A stretch of 64,000 nt of DNA from Ilyomonas sp964249755 (GCA_964249755.1 CAXUDB010000003.1:434001-498000); one strand, 5' to 3'; numbered from the stretch's first letter, positions 17,413 through 26,121 are shown. Made by a program: numbers and translations. The notes: generated by a model from the letters alone, not told the origin.

Positions 17413-18945
17413 ATGAAAAAAGGTTTACTCTTTGCTTGTTTCCTCCTTCTTGCTTCCCTCTTTTCAGCTTCGCTTTTTGCGCAGAATGCTTATCTGCCTG
17501 ATTTTACCACCGGTGTACTAAAGGTAGTCAACATTGCTACCAACACCGTTGTAGACAATATTGCCATCGGTACCGGAGGCAATTCGGTAGCAGTAAGTCC
17601 GGATGGTTCGCGCGTGTATGTGGGTTATTACGATGACGGCACTAACAGCAACCTGATAACCGTAATCAATGCAGCTGATCATTCTGTAGTAAAAAATATA
17701 TTGGTAAACAATGAGGTTCCCTATGTAGATGGGATAACAATAAGCCCGGACGGCAGCAAATTATTTTTTGCCAACTTAGATACTTTATACGCCCTTAATA
17801 CGCAAACCCTGCAGATAGCAGCTGCCTACGGCGTAGGTACAAATGAATTACTGGAAGGCGTGGCTGTTTCCCCCGACGGATCAACGGTATATGCAGCCGG
17901 GCTGGACAATATTTATGTGATGAATGCAACCACTTACGCCATCGGAACCTCCATTCCTATCAACACCCTCGGCTTATACCAATTAATGGTAAGTCCAAAC
18001 GGAAAAGTATTGTATGCAACCGATATAGTTGACGGAGGGTTGGTATACATTGATATTGCAAATAAGAAGAGTACAACGTTTAACGACCAGAAAGAGTTGT
18101 ATACCAGTGTAGTACCTTCTCATGATGGCAATACACTATATGCCACCACCACTGACAGCAATACAGTAAGTGTTATTAATATTGGTACTAATGAAGTTAC
18201 CAAGGTTATACCGGTAGGCGGCTTTCCCTGGGGCATCAGTATCTCTGCCGATGGCAGCCAGGTGTATGCTTGTAACGTTGACGACGGTTCGCTTTCTGTT
18301 ATCAGCACCGCTTCCAACACGGTTACGGCAACCATAAATGCAGGGGCTGAATGTTATGCTTTGGGTGGCTTTGCAAGCAGTGCAAATGTGCTTCCGGTTA
18401 GCCTGCTGAACTTTACCGCTTCGCTTGCCGGCAAAGATGCAAAGCTGCAGTGGACTACTGCCAACGAAACCAACACTTCTTACTTTAATATAGAGCGCAG
18501 CTTGGATGGCATACACTTTGGCACCGTTGGAAAAATAACTGCTTCAGGTACTAGCACGGCTGCAAAAAGCTATACTTACAACGACCTGAACATAGCCGCA
18601 CTGGTGAATGCAAAAGCTGTTTATTACCGTTTGCAAACAGTAGATAAAAACGGTGCTTCATCGGTAAGTGATATCAAAACAGTCACACTGAATGGTAAAG
18701 CATTGATGGTGCTATTACTTCCGAACCCGGTAAAAAGCAGGCTGACTATACAGGTAAGCAACTATAGTGGCAAGGCAAATATTTCGGTAACGGATATGAA
18801 CGGAAGAAGGGTGATAGCCCAAAGCCGTACTCTGGCAGAGGGAGCCAACCTGTCTTTTGATGTTTCTGCTTTCGCAAGCGGTACTTATGTACTTCGCGTG
18901 GAGGGTGAAAACCTGTCTTTACAACAGAAGTTTATTAAAGAATAA
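17413..18945 (+). CDS. T9SS-exported YVTN-type beta-propeller protein
   Basis: About 510 residues: a signal peptide (to about residue 24), seven or so beta-propeller blades of the YVTN type between 25 and 320 (VAVSPDGSRVYVGYY, ITISPDGSKLFFANL, VAVSPDGSTVYAAGL, ISISADGSQVYACNV), a linker module with LQWTTANETNTSYFNIERS typical of Bacteroidota surface proteins, and a C-terminal type A sorting domain (LLPNPVKSRLTIQV to GTYVLRVEGE). It is therefore exported by the type IX system and attached to the surface or released. The ligand is unknown. A perfect terminator follows 10 bases on. Confidence 0.92.
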   Translation: MKKGLLFACFLLLASLFSASLFAQNAYLPDFTTGVLKVVNIATNTVVDNIAIGTGGNSVAVSPDGSRVYVGYYDDGTNSNLITVINAADHSVVKNILVNNEVPYVDGITISPDGSKLFFANLDTLYALNTQTLQIAAAYGVGTNELLEGVAVSPDGSTVYAAGLDNIYVMNATTYAIGTSIPINTLGLYQLMVSPNGKVLYATDIVDGGLVYIDIANKKSTTFNDQKELYTSVVPSHDGNTLYATTTDSNTVSVINIGTNEVTKVIPVGGFPWGISISADGSQVYACNVDDGSLSVISTASNTVTATINAGAECYALGGFASSANVLPVSLLNFTASLAGKDAKLQWTTANETNTSYFNIERSLDGIHFGTVGKITASGTSTAAKSYTYNDLNIAALVNAKAVYYRLQTVDKNGASSVSDIKTVTLNGKALMVLLLPNPVKSRLTIQVSNYSGKANISVTDMNGRRVIAQSRTLAEGANLSFDVSAFASGTYVLRVEGENLSLQQKFIKE

Positions 18946-18955
18946 TCTTTCTGCG

Positions 18956-19000
18956 AAAACGCCTGCCGGTAGGTATAAATACCTACCGGCAGGCGTTTTT
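18956..19000 (+). terminator. Intrinsic terminator after the beta-propeller gene
   Basis: A perfect 20-bp stem (18956-18975 with 18980-18999) with a taaa loop and a T-run. The sequence contains the CGCCTGCCGG core often repeated in this type of genome. Confidence 0.93.
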
Positions 19001-19140
19001 TTGCTGGTGGCACACCACCATAAGTGTGGTAAAGAAAGGTTTACAAGATAAATATCTTTTGAGAGCCTGTTTGACGGCATTTAGGGTACGATGCACTGCA
19101 TGGTTCCTTTTGCTGACGCATCATCATAAATAAGGAACGG

Positions 19141-19180
19141 ATACATGAAAAAATAAAAAAAGGCAGCCGAAGCTGCCTTT
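19141..19180 (-). terminator. Intrinsic terminator, minus strand
   Basis: A 9-bp perfect stem (AAAGGCAGC at 19159-19167 with 19172-19180) and a four-base loop; on the minus strand it is followed by TTTTTTATTTTTT. It ends the U-rich transcript described at 19158-19343. Confidence 0.85.
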
Positions 19181-19343
19181 CAATAACGTTAATCCAAGGA
19201 CGAATAAGACAAAATTAAAAATCTAAAACTTACTAAAAAATGAACTTTAAAATAAAAAATAACTGAATACTAAAAATTAAAAAATCACACTAAGTAAATC
19301 TAAAAATAAAAAATCGAATAAAACGAGACGGGATTAACGTTAC
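19158..19343 (-). ncRNA. Candidate ~190-nt U-rich small RNA with own promoter
   Basis: On the minus strand a near-perfect Bacteroidota promoter (TTG, 20 bases, TATATTTG; 19379-19349) is followed within about 6 bases by UAACGUUAAUCC (19342-19331). About 135 very U-rich bases come next, then the exact complement of the 12-mer (19195-19184), and directly a terminator (19180-19159) with a U-run. Promoter, inverted repeat and terminator thus bracket one short non-coding transcript. No reading frame of note is inside. I do not recognise the family. Confidence 0.6.
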
Positions 19344-19348
19344 GGGTG

Positions 19349-19379
19349 CAAATATAGAGATGAGGAAAATACCAGACAA
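19349..19379 (-). promoter_or_regulatory. Bacteroidota-type promoter TTG-N20-TATATTTG
   Basis: On the minus strand CAA at 19377-19379 reads TTG and 19349-19356 reads TATATTTG, separated by 20 bases. This is an excellent match to the -33/-7 consensus. The predicted start is about 19342, exactly at the edge of the inverted repeat. Confidence 0.7.
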
Positions 19380-19461
19380 CTTTTTGCTTTTTTTTTACTT
19401 TTATTGGTGAATAAAACCGACAAAGGCGGAGAATTTTATGAAGAAGATGAGGATATAAGCA

Positions 19462-19490
19462 ATCAGCAATGCAAGTGCTGCATTGCTGAT
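19462..19490. repeat. Perfect 12-bp inverted repeat
   Basis: ATCAGCAATGCA (19462-19473) and its exact complement (19479-19490) around a five-base loop, 160 bases beyond the stop of the minus-strand GIN lipoprotein gene. No T-run follows on either strand, so it could be a weak terminator or an mRNA-stabilising hairpin. Confidence 0.6.
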
Positions 19491-19648
19491 AATAAACTCC
19501 GTGAGTCAGGAGAGGCTTTTTAATTGAGTGAATCAACTTATCCTTTCTCCGGCGCTGCACTACCATTGCAAAAAACATGTGGGAAGATGTGAACAATGGC
19601 TGCTTATTATCTTTTGATAAACGGACGATACCTCTCCAGTCACCACCT

Positions 19649-20302
19649 CTACAATTTTTCCAGCGTTCCGTGTCCACTGATGTTTGTAATCACATCTGCC
19701 GGGTTGCCTTTGTAGGATACCTTTCCATTGCCCGAAATATTGACTTCCAGTTTGTCTCTTACCGAAAGAGAGGCATTGCCGTTGCCTGAAATTTCGAGTT
19801 TGGCACTGGCTGCATTGAGACCCAGTGCAGACACGTCGCCGTTGCCGCTCACCAGCAGGTTATAGAAAGCCGTGTTCATTTGTTCGATGTTAACCTTGGC
19901 GTTGCCCGAGGTAGACAGGGAAAGCTGCGCCGTGCTGTCAAACGCACCTTTTGCATCCACCGAGCAATCGCCGCTTAAGGTTAAGGAATTAAAAGAAGGC
20001 ATGGTAACCAACACGCTCAACTGGTTGTTTTTCACCACTACCTTGTCTTCGTAGTGCACATACAGTACGCCATTCTTTACTTCGGTTACATAGTGCGGAA
20101 TCAGGTTACTATAACCTTTCAGTTGTACGGAAGTGGCAGGCGCATAGGTAATGGTAATGATGCCATCGCCGGAGGCATCTATGCCGGTGAAAGAGGGAAC
20201 GGTTCGTTCTATGGTAACGGTTTCCCCGTTGCCACGGATAACATCTTTTTTACAGGAAGCGAAGAGGAAGATAAGGACGCTGAAGGCTACTAATAGTTTC
20301 AT
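19649..20302 (-). CDS. Head-GIN-domain lipoprotein (DUF2807)
   Basis: A 217-residue protein with a lipoprotein signal (LIFLFASCKK, lipidated Cys at residue 17). A beta-helical DUF2807 region follows, in which a GN/SGxG motif recurs: GIDASGDGIITIT, LTLSGDCSVDA, LSTSGNAKVNI, LLVSGNGDVSA, LEISGNGNASL, VNISGNGKVSY. It is anchored in the outer membrane or periplasm. The function is unknown; the family is common in Bacteroidota as small cell-envelope proteins. Confidence 0.9.
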   Translation of the reverse strand: MKLLVAFSVLIFLFASCKKDVIRGNGETVTIERTVPSFTGIDASGDGIITITYAPATSVQLKGYSNLIPHYVTEVKNGVLYVHYEDKVVVKNNQLSVLVTMPSFNSLTLSGDCSVDAKGAFDSTAQLSLSTSGNAKVNIEQMNTAFYNLLVSGNGDVSALGLNAASAKLEISGNGNASLSVRDKLEVNISGNGKVSYKGNPADVITNISGHGTLEKL

Positions 20303-20424
20303 GAGGTAAGATTTGAGGGCAAATTTATTTCCCCTTCAAAATAAGAAATACGCAAAAAGGGACACAGACAATGAGAAGCGGTATGAAAAGTAAAAGAGAT
20401 GGATAAACGGTTTTTGTGCTGCCT

Positions 20425-20469
20425 GCCTAACGCATTGCCGGATAGAAAAAGCCCGGCAATGCGTTAGGC
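20425..20469. repeat. 17-bp perfect hairpin at island edge
   Basis: The arms 20425-20441 and 20453-20469 (GCCTAACGCATTGCCGG and complement) pair perfectly around an 11-base loop. It lies 85 bases from the detached tRNA end and has no U-run, so it may be structural DNA or a factor-dependent terminator. Confidence 0.6.
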
Positions 20470-20553
20470 GTGGAGTTCTGCTACACTTGAAGACTCGCTC
20501 CGGTGAAAGAGGCTTTATTATGTTTGATAACCTACGGTGAGGTAGCATTACAG

Positions 20554-20578
20554 TGGGTGATACAGGAATCGAACCTAT
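20554..20578 (-). other. tRNA 3'-end fragment, probable attachment site
   Basis: On the minus strand the sequence reads as a tRNA T-arm and 3' acceptor: stem ATAGG, loop TTCGATT, stem CCTGT, then ATCACCC and discriminator A. The expected anticodon arm, D-arm and 5' strand GGGTGAT are absent; AT-rich repeats lie there instead. A tyrosine recombinase starts 155 bases away. This is the usual mark of integration into a tRNA gene that leaves a displaced 3' end at one boundary. The intact tRNA is not in this window. Confidence 0.65.
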
Positions 20579-20733
20579 TTTACTTCATTTTATCTTATTT
20601 TATCCTATTTGCTTGTAAAGTTGGTTATTACTTCAAAAACAGTCCTACCAAGTAAAATGAAATTAAACTAAGTAAAGAAAAAAGGACAACTATAGGGTCA
20701 ACTACATTATTTTTATGTTCTAATAATGTATAC

Positions 20734-22098
20734 ATGGGTGAAGTGCGTTTCTATCTTAAAAAACCGAATGCCAATAAGACTTCGCTGATCTATCTCCAGA
20801 TGAAATACAATGGCGATAATAAATTAGTCTATTCCTTCGGGCAAACTATTATACCGGCAAACTGGGATAAGAAAAAGCAGCGGGTAAAGAATAAAATAGA
20901 AACAACCTGTAACGGTAAGTACCAGTTAAACAACTTGCTAGATGCCTTGCGCGATGAATGCCAGAAAGCTTATAATACCGAGATCAAGAATGGTATTCCC
21001 CACCCTGACATACTGAAAACACATCTTGATAGTTTCTATAATAGAAATTTTAATCAGCCTGACGAAAATAATAAGGAATTACCGCCTAGAGACGAGAAGG
21101 ACAAATCCGGTCTTTTTAAATTGATAGAGAGTTTTATCCGGGGTGATATTAAATATAAGGGAAAGGATAAAAGTAAAGACACCTTAAAAACTTATAAGAC
21201 AACCTATCATCACCTGCTCGAATTTGAAGCCAAGCAAAGGAAAGCAGTCAAAGGATATAAAATAGATTTTGATACTATTAATCTTGCCTTCTATTATAGT
21301 TTTGTTGACTACCTCCAAAAAGATAAGTGGCGTCTGAGTAAAAAAGGAAAGCTTATTCATGTAGAGGGTATGAAGCCCAATGCAGTCGGTAAAAACATCA
21401 CCATTCTAAAACTATTCATGATTGAAGCGGTTGACCAGGAGCTGACCGCTAATATGCAGTTCAAGCATAAAAAGTTCTGTGCCTCTAAAGAAGAGACTTA
21501 TGCAGTATATCTTACAGAGCAGGATATCATGCAACTCTATCATTTCGATCTTTCTTTAAATAAGAGGCTGGAGCAGGTTCGGGACCTGTTTGTATTCGGA
21601 TGCTTTACAGGATTCCGCTTCTCAGACTACAATGATGTTAAGGGAGAGAACCTGGTAACAATAGATGGTGACTTATATATAAATCAAATCACGAAAAAAA
21701 CCGACTACGGAGTTATTATCCCGGCTAATCATATTATTCTGGATTTGTTTGCAAAGTATAAGGATAATGCTAACCGGCTCCCTAAGTCATTGTCTAATCA
21801 AAAACTTAACAGCTATATCAAGGAAGCTGCAGCGCTGGCAGGGCTAACAGAAACCGGAAGGTTGAGCTCTGACATGGCAAAGCCGCTTAACGAATGTATT
21901 TCATCCCATACCGCCCGGCGCTCCTTTGCCACCAATCTTTACTTATCCGGATTCCCTGTTATTGATATCATGAAGATGACCGGCCATAAAACCGAAAAGT
22001 CATTTCTTAACTATATCAAAGTTTCTAAGCTGGATGCAGCAAAGAGGTTAAGCGCTCATTATAAGAAGCTGTTAGAAGGAAAGATGAAAGTGATTTAG
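20734..22098 (+). CDS. Tyrosine recombinase (island integrase)
   Basis: A 454-residue phage-type integrase: an arm-binding N-terminus (VRFYLKKPNANKTSLIYLQM), a SAM-like core-binding domain about 128-235, and a catalytic domain with the full residue set Arg295 (TGFRFSDY), Lys321/322, His392-x-x-Arg395 (HTARRSF), His418 (MTGHKT) and Tyr427 (FLNYIK). It should integrate and excise the element through the adjacent tRNA-end site. Nothing is missing, so it is probably active. Confidence 0.93.
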   Translation: MGEVRFYLKKPNANKTSLIYLQMKYNGDNKLVYSFGQTIIPANWDKKKQRVKNKIETTCNGKYQLNNLLDALRDECQKAYNTEIKNGIPHPDILKTHLDSFYNRNFNQPDENNKELPPRDEKDKSGLFKLIESFIRGDIKYKGKDKSKDTLKTYKTTYHHLLEFEAKQRKAVKGYKIDFDTINLAFYYSFVDYLQKDKWRLSKKGKLIHVEGMKPNAVGKNITILKLFMIEAVDQELTANMQFKHKKFCASKEETYAVYLTEQDIMQLYHFDLSLNKRLEQVRDLFVFGCFTGFRFSDYNDVKGENLVTIDGDLYINQITKKTDYGVIIPANHIILDLFAKYKDNANRLPKSLSNQKLNSYIKEAAALAGLTETGRLSSDMAKPLNECISSHTARRSFATNLYLSGFPVIDIMKMTGHKTEKSFLNYIKVSKLDAAKRLSAHYKKLLEGKMKVI

Positions 22099-22437
22099 AT
22101 ATTAATGAAAAGATGGGAAAGCCGCTAATGTAATTATCGTCAACGACATCAATTTTTTCACTTATTTCAAGGAAAGCACTATGACGCTTTAGGTCAACCC
22201 TTTCAACGGTTTCAAAGAATCCAAATATTGGATTTGCTAATATTGAAATTCAAAATCAGGATAAAGAATCCTAATTAAATACTATAAATAAAGCAAAAAG
22301 CTTGGTAACATATCCGGAGCCAGTAAGGTATTAGTGCTTTCTTATTTTAGCCACCTATTTATGGCAAAGCTATGCGTTGATATTTTTCTTAACGCAGTTG
22401 TTAGTGGTAAAGGAGATAAAAATTGGAAATCTAACAA
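22099..22437. other. Intergenic region, nothing recognised
   Basis: About 340 AT-rich bases between convergent genes. No reading frame, RNA or hairpin of note is seen. Confidence 0.4.
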
Positions 22438-22995
22438 TTATGATTTCATAATTGCTCTGAACAATTCTAATTTGATTATCTCATATTTATTCTGAAAGTC
22501 ATTTACTTGAACACTGCTGAGTTGAATTTGTTGAACTGTAGGATTTGGACTAATGGCTGTAATTTCTACTTTTAGATCATTGTATTTCTTGATAATGGTA
22601 GAAAAGTCTACAGATTGAATATGTTCATTGTTTTTATATAAAATATCTATTTCGCGCAACTTTATATTACCTCGTTTTAAATGTGCGACAAGCTCTAAAT
22701 GAGGTATAGCACCAAGGAAGATCCAATCTTCAAGCTTTGTAGAAAATTTTATAAACTCTTTGATATCATCAACGTAAAGTGCATGTATTGACTGTAAGCG
22801 GTATAAACTTCTTGATATGATTGTAGCCACATAGACAGTGACTACAGAACCCCCTAAAAAAATAAGGAGATCACTTAATGAGATCTCCTTGTCAATTGTA
22901 AAATAAGAATACTGAGAGCAAAAAACTCCAACAACTACTCCTATTGCAAACAGGAGCATTCCTATAAAAAATAAACTACGAGGTGACCATTTCAT
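22438..22995 (-). CDS. Two-TM membrane protein, third gene of ATPase/STAS set
   Basis: About 185 residues. Two hydrophobic helices near the N-terminus (SLFFIGMLLFAIGVVVGVF and LLIFLGGSVVTVYVATII) are followed by about 110 polar residues predicted to be helical and cytoplasmic. I recognise no family. The chosen ATG at 22995 follows a purine-rich stretch and overlaps the preceding DUF4325 gene by 20 bases; an ATG at 23025 is possible. Tight overlap with an ATPase and a STAS-like gene suggests it is the membrane output of that module. Confidence 0.7.
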   Translation of the reverse strand: MKWSPRSLFFIGMLLFAIGVVVGVFCSQYSYFTIDKEISLSDLLIFLGGSVVTVYVATIISRSLYRLQSIHALYVDDIKEFIKFSTKLEDWIFLGAIPHLELVAHLKRGNIKLREIDILYKNNEHIQSVDFSTIIKKYNDLKVEITAISPNPTVQQIQLSSVQVNDFQNKYEIIKLELFRAIMKS

Positions 22996-23335
22996 TCCTC
23001 TCTCTTTTTTTTCGCGTATGAGCATTTAGTACATAGTCATGCAAAATTTTGTCTTTCCAGTCGGGCTCGTCATTGGAAATAAGTACAATATTATCAAGAA
23101 CAACACGAGCGCTGTATCTCTCGGAAAGTAATCCGAAAGATTCGCTGAGAAAAGATGATGCATAACCAGCTGTATCATCAAGGTCAACTGTCAATTTTTC
23201 CTTTTTTTCTAATGCGGACTTAAAAGCAGAATTCAAACAACGATCAAAAAATTCCTCCCCAGACAATGGTCCATCTTCGTAATAACGAGCGCCGGGGTAG
23301 CGCGAAAAATCAGTACTAATTTTTAGAATTATCAT
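22976..23335 (-). CDS. STAS-like DUF4325 protein
   Basis: A 119-residue protein from the chosen start MIILKISTDFSRYPGARYYE, followed by GPLSGEEFFDRCLN and LTVDLDDTAGYASSFLSESF, the hallmarks of STAS-like DUF4325. STAS domains bind partner kinases or ATPases in switch modules. The frame opens 15 codons upstream, but the family start is the ATG at 23335. It overlaps both neighbours by 20 bases. Confidence 0.85.
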   Translation of the reverse strand: MIILKISTDFSRYPGARYYEDGPLSGEEFFDRCLNSAFKSALEKKEKLTVDLDDTAGYASSFLSESFGLLSERYSARVVLDNIVLISNDEPDWKDKILHDYVLNAHTRKKRERNEMVTS

Positions 23336-24374
23336 ACACACATGTTTCATCAAGTATCCAAATATAAAAAGTTCCTTCAAAACTATTGGTTAATCTTACA
23401 CAAGTATCATCAGCAAAATTATACAAATGATCATTTGTAATAATTTTTAAATCTTTAAAAGCATTTTTATTAAAAGCTTCTTTGATACTTGGTAAACCGC
23501 GACCACGCTCTGCTAATCTTGTAGACGACTTGTATTTTCCTTCAAAAGCATTTTTCAAAACACTACTACTGTCAAGCGCGTCAAGCGCTTTCTGAGTAAT
23601 TTTTTTATACAATGTCTTCAAAATTCCAACGCCATTATCAATAAAGCTAAAATAAACTCTTTTATTATCTGGATCATGAAATGCTGATAAATACCAAGGC
23701 TTGTTACTTCTAATCACATTAATAAAATCGCTTTCATTTTCATTTACTGGATAGGCGTGATTAACTGAATTTGCTTGCATTTCAATCAATGCGCCTTGTA
23801 AAGGACGATTAAAAATTTGCGTACCAAAAACAGTTTCCATTGCTTTACTCAATTCGTGGGCCGTATTTCTGGGATCTGTATGATTGTTTCCCTGCATAAT
23901 GATCTTGTTTTTACTTGGGGTAAACTCTCCTCTAGTAGACCGAAGGAAGTCAAGGATACCGGAGTCTTTAAATATAAGTTTTGCTGTTTCATTTACGGGG
24001 AAATTTCCTCTGATTGAATTTTTAGAAGACCCTAAATCTTGTATCACAGATAGCAATAATGATATTGCACCAGCATTTATCATTGTAACACTCTCAAAAT
24101 TAAAAAAAAGTCTTTTATAAGATGAACTTTGGGCCGATTTGCAAACAGCAATAAATTTTAGAACGGTCTCGATATTCTGAGAAGTAGAAAATATCTCTGG
24201 TACGTTCAGGGTGACTTGGTAGTCAAACTCTTGAAAAGGGTTAAAATTAAAATTTTGTCTCTCGCTCTTTCTTAAGGTGTTTAAGTACGCATTCCTGCTC
24301 TTTTTCCATTCTTTCCATCTGGCTCTACTCGCAAAAACTTTATTTTGGATTAATAATTCTCTACTTTTTTTCAA
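23316..24374 (-). CDS. STAS plus HATPase fusion protein
   Basis: A 352-residue protein. Residues about 55-145 resemble a STAS fold (YKRLFFNFESVTMINAGAIS), and about 170-345 a GHKL ATPase. The N-box is ALIEMQANSVNHAY (Glu198, Asn202, His206), the G1 box IDNGVGI (246-251) and the G2 box ERGRGLPSI (289-297). No transmembrane helix and no dimerisation/phospho-His helix are seen, so it is like an anti-sigma or partner-switch ATPase rather than a sensor kinase. First gene of a three-gene overlapping operon with DUF4325 and a membrane protein, in the island cargo. Confidence 0.8.
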   Translation of the reverse strand: MKKSRELLIQNKVFASRARWKEWKKSRNAYLNTLRKSERQNFNFNPFQEFDYQVTLNVPEIFSTSQNIETVLKFIAVCKSAQSSSYKRLFFNFESVTMINAGAISLLLSVIQDLGSSKNSIRGNFPVNETAKLIFKDSGILDFLRSTRGEFTPSKNKIIMQGNNHTDPRNTAHELSKAMETVFGTQIFNRPLQGALIEMQANSVNHAYPVNENESDFINVIRSNKPWYLSAFHDPDNKRVYFSFIDNGVGILKTLYKKITQKALDALDSSSVLKNAFEGKYKSSTRLAERGRGLPSIKEAFNKNAFKDLKIITNDHLYNFADDTCVRLTNSFEGTFYIWILDETCVYDNSKN

Positions 24375-24584
24375 TGGCTTTAGTTTGAATCAATCTTTTA
24401 GTAAAGGCAAGACAAATATATATAAATTTTAATTTTAGATCATTTGTGCTTTATTATAGTAGCAATGTTTTGTGTTGCCTTGAATAGCCTTTTACAGAAT
24501 AGCAGTTTAGTTTAATTATTTATTTCGAAAGCCTATTTTTGGTATAAGATTCTCTGCATTAATTGCTCATAAGCCCAATTATAC

Positions 24585-24911
24585 ATGCCTGCAGTTCTGA
24601 GTATCGTTAGTATTAAAAGGAAATCAAGGAAAAGTAGAGCGTATAATTTAATCGTAGCTAACACTGGGAACGAACCATTTAAAAGTGGTGTTTTAGAAGG
24701 AAAAGCTTATCACAAAGACGGTACTGTCAGCCCTGCCAATGCTACTACTTATATAACCCTGGCACCCGGCGAAGAGACCAAGACTGATATTATTCTGAAT
24801 GAACACAAAGAGGTAAGGTTTGAGACCTTTAAAGAAAGATTTTCTTCCAACACATATTCACTGAACGTAATTCTAAAGAAACGTTTATTTGGTTGGAAGG
24901 TGTTGAAATAA
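24585..24911 (+). CDS. Small protein of unknown function
   Basis: A 108-residue protein with no signal peptide. Its alternating pattern (AYNLIVANTGNEPFKSGVL, ITLAPGEETKTDIIL) suggests a small beta-sandwich of the FxLYD/Ig type. The C-terminus is basic (LKKRLFGWKVLK). I do not recognise the family. It is read divergently from the ATPase/STAS operon and alone. Confidence 0.55.
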   Translation: MPAVLSIVSIKRKSRKSRAYNLIVANTGNEPFKSGVLEGKAYHKDGTVSPANATTYITLAPGEETKTDIILNEHKEVRFETFKERFSSNTYSLNVILKKRLFGWKVLK

Positions 24912-25136
24912 CAGCGGTCAAATTTTCATTCTAACCAAACTTATCATTTAGTAGGGCATACGCAACAATAATTATTTATTGAATTTGCAGTTCTTGTACC
25001 GAATTGGTTTTTCAAATTGCCAGTTTGCATACCAGCTATCATTGATATTGGTCATCTCATATCAATGAAACGAAACTAATTTATTCTATACTCTTTGTCA
25101 GGGAACCAGATATTTGCCAATGAAAATTGGTGAAAT

Positions 25137-25415
25137 ATGCAGTCCGATGATATTATAAATCAGGCGATGAAAGCCGGCGGCGGCATGCTGGATGGGAACG
25201 CATTTTTTCTGCTGGAAGGCAATGTTGAGCGGAATGAGTTCCGTATTCTTCCTCTCCAAAAGGCATACGTAGATAACTACATCTCCTTTACATTTCAATT
25301 AAATCACGGCTTTATCATGCTGGGCATTTTTAATACCGAAGAAGCCGCAGAAGAGTTTATCCTTTTGATTCGAACGCTGGGCAGGGATGAAGCAGGAAAC
25401 CGGATTAACAGATGA
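25137..25415 (+). CDS. Small unknown protein, coupled pair, first gene
   Basis: A 92-residue acidic protein, probably alpha/beta (FTFQLNHGFIMLGIFNTEEA, FILLIRTLGRDEAG). Its stop overlaps the start of the next gene in an ATGA, so the two are translationally coupled. No family recognised; a two-component cargo pair is an inference from the coupling. Confidence 0.6.
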   Translation: MQSDDIINQAMKAGGGMLDGNAFFLLEGNVERNEFRILPLQKAYVDNYISFTFQLNHGFIMLGIFNTEEAAEEFILLIRTLGRDEAGNRINR

Positions 25416-25741
25416 TGTACACGCGGGAAATAAACGGTAATCTCTACGCACTAGTAAAAATTCCCGATAGCAGCACTGGAATCACCTTTGCGCCGGACGA
25501 AGACTTTCGCTATGTATGGTTACGCAACGACGCTGGCATCCGCAAACGAATAGAAATCTCACTTGACCTATGGAGCGTAGTGAGTGTGATGAGTCTTTTA
25601 CCGGCTAAAATATCCACTGCGATCGGCTTTGTAGAACTGAATGAACTTTTAATCGAGAGCGGACTAAAAGCAAAACATGCTTTGCTCTTTGTGAAAGATG
25701 AACTCAAAGGACTGGCTGATAAATGCCCTTGGGAAACATAA
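25412..25741 (+). CDS. Small unknown protein, coupled pair, second gene
   Basis: A 109-residue protein with a beta-rich N-terminal half (INGNLYALVKIPDSSTGITF) and a helical C-terminal half (LNELLIESGLKAKHALLFVK). It starts in an ATGATG at the stop of the preceding gene. The function is unknown; equal small sizes and coupling would fit a toxin-antitoxin or immunity pair but no motif supports a choice. Confidence 0.6.
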   Translation: MMYTREINGNLYALVKIPDSSTGITFAPDEDFRYVWLRNDAGIRKRIEISLDLWSVVSVMSLLPAKISTAIGFVELNELLIESGLKAKHALLFVKDELKGLADKCPWET

Positions 25742-25839
25742 CTTCGACTGATAAGCTTTGGTGTCCCTGCCAGCGCAAAGAACTTTCTAATGTGTTTATG
25801 GATTTTGATGATTGTAGCATCTCATTAAAAACCTACCGT

Positions 25840-26079
25840 ATGAAAAGAGTACTTTTTGCTGCCATGCTTCTTTCCTTATCCAGTATCACTTTTGGTCAAA
25901 CCAAGAAAGATACTACTGCAAAAGTTCCACCGCCACCACCTCCCACAGTAACCGTAACAAAATTTGACCCGCCAAGAATAGTGAAAGACAAACCATCAGG
26001 AACGCATAAACACCCAAAGAAAGCGCGCCCAGTGCCGCCACCGCCTGCCATTGTAAAAGATACAATTGACAAGCGATAG
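25840..26079 (+). CDS. Small exported proline-rich protein
   Basis: 79 residues: a signal peptide (MKRVLFAAMLLSLSSITFGQ) followed by a disordered Pro/Lys-rich chain (VPPPPPPTVTVTKFDPPRIV, HKHPKKARPVPPPP). Probably periplasmic or surface exposed; the function is unknown. The frame is open for 39 codons upstream, but the signal peptide fixes the start at 25840. A terminator follows. Confidence 0.65.
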   Translation: MKRVLFAAMLLSLSSITFGQTKKDTTAKVPPPPPPTVTVTKFDPPRIVKDKPSGTHKHPKKARPVPPPPAIVKDTIDKR

Positions 26080-26085
26080 GCAAAA

Positions 26086-26121
26086 AAGCGCCGGTGCTTC
26101 ATTTAAGAAACACCGGCGCTT
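26086..26121. terminator. Hairpin between convergent genes
   Basis: An 11-bp perfect stem (AAGCGCCGGTG at 26086-26096 with 26111-26121). An A-run lies on its left side, giving U-tail character mainly for minus-strand transcription. Confidence 0.75.

Noticed and set aside
19208..19320. A-rich tract as a possible CRISPR leader or repeat array
   Set aside because: No regular repeat-spacer pattern; explained as the U-rich part of the candidate small RNA on the other strand.
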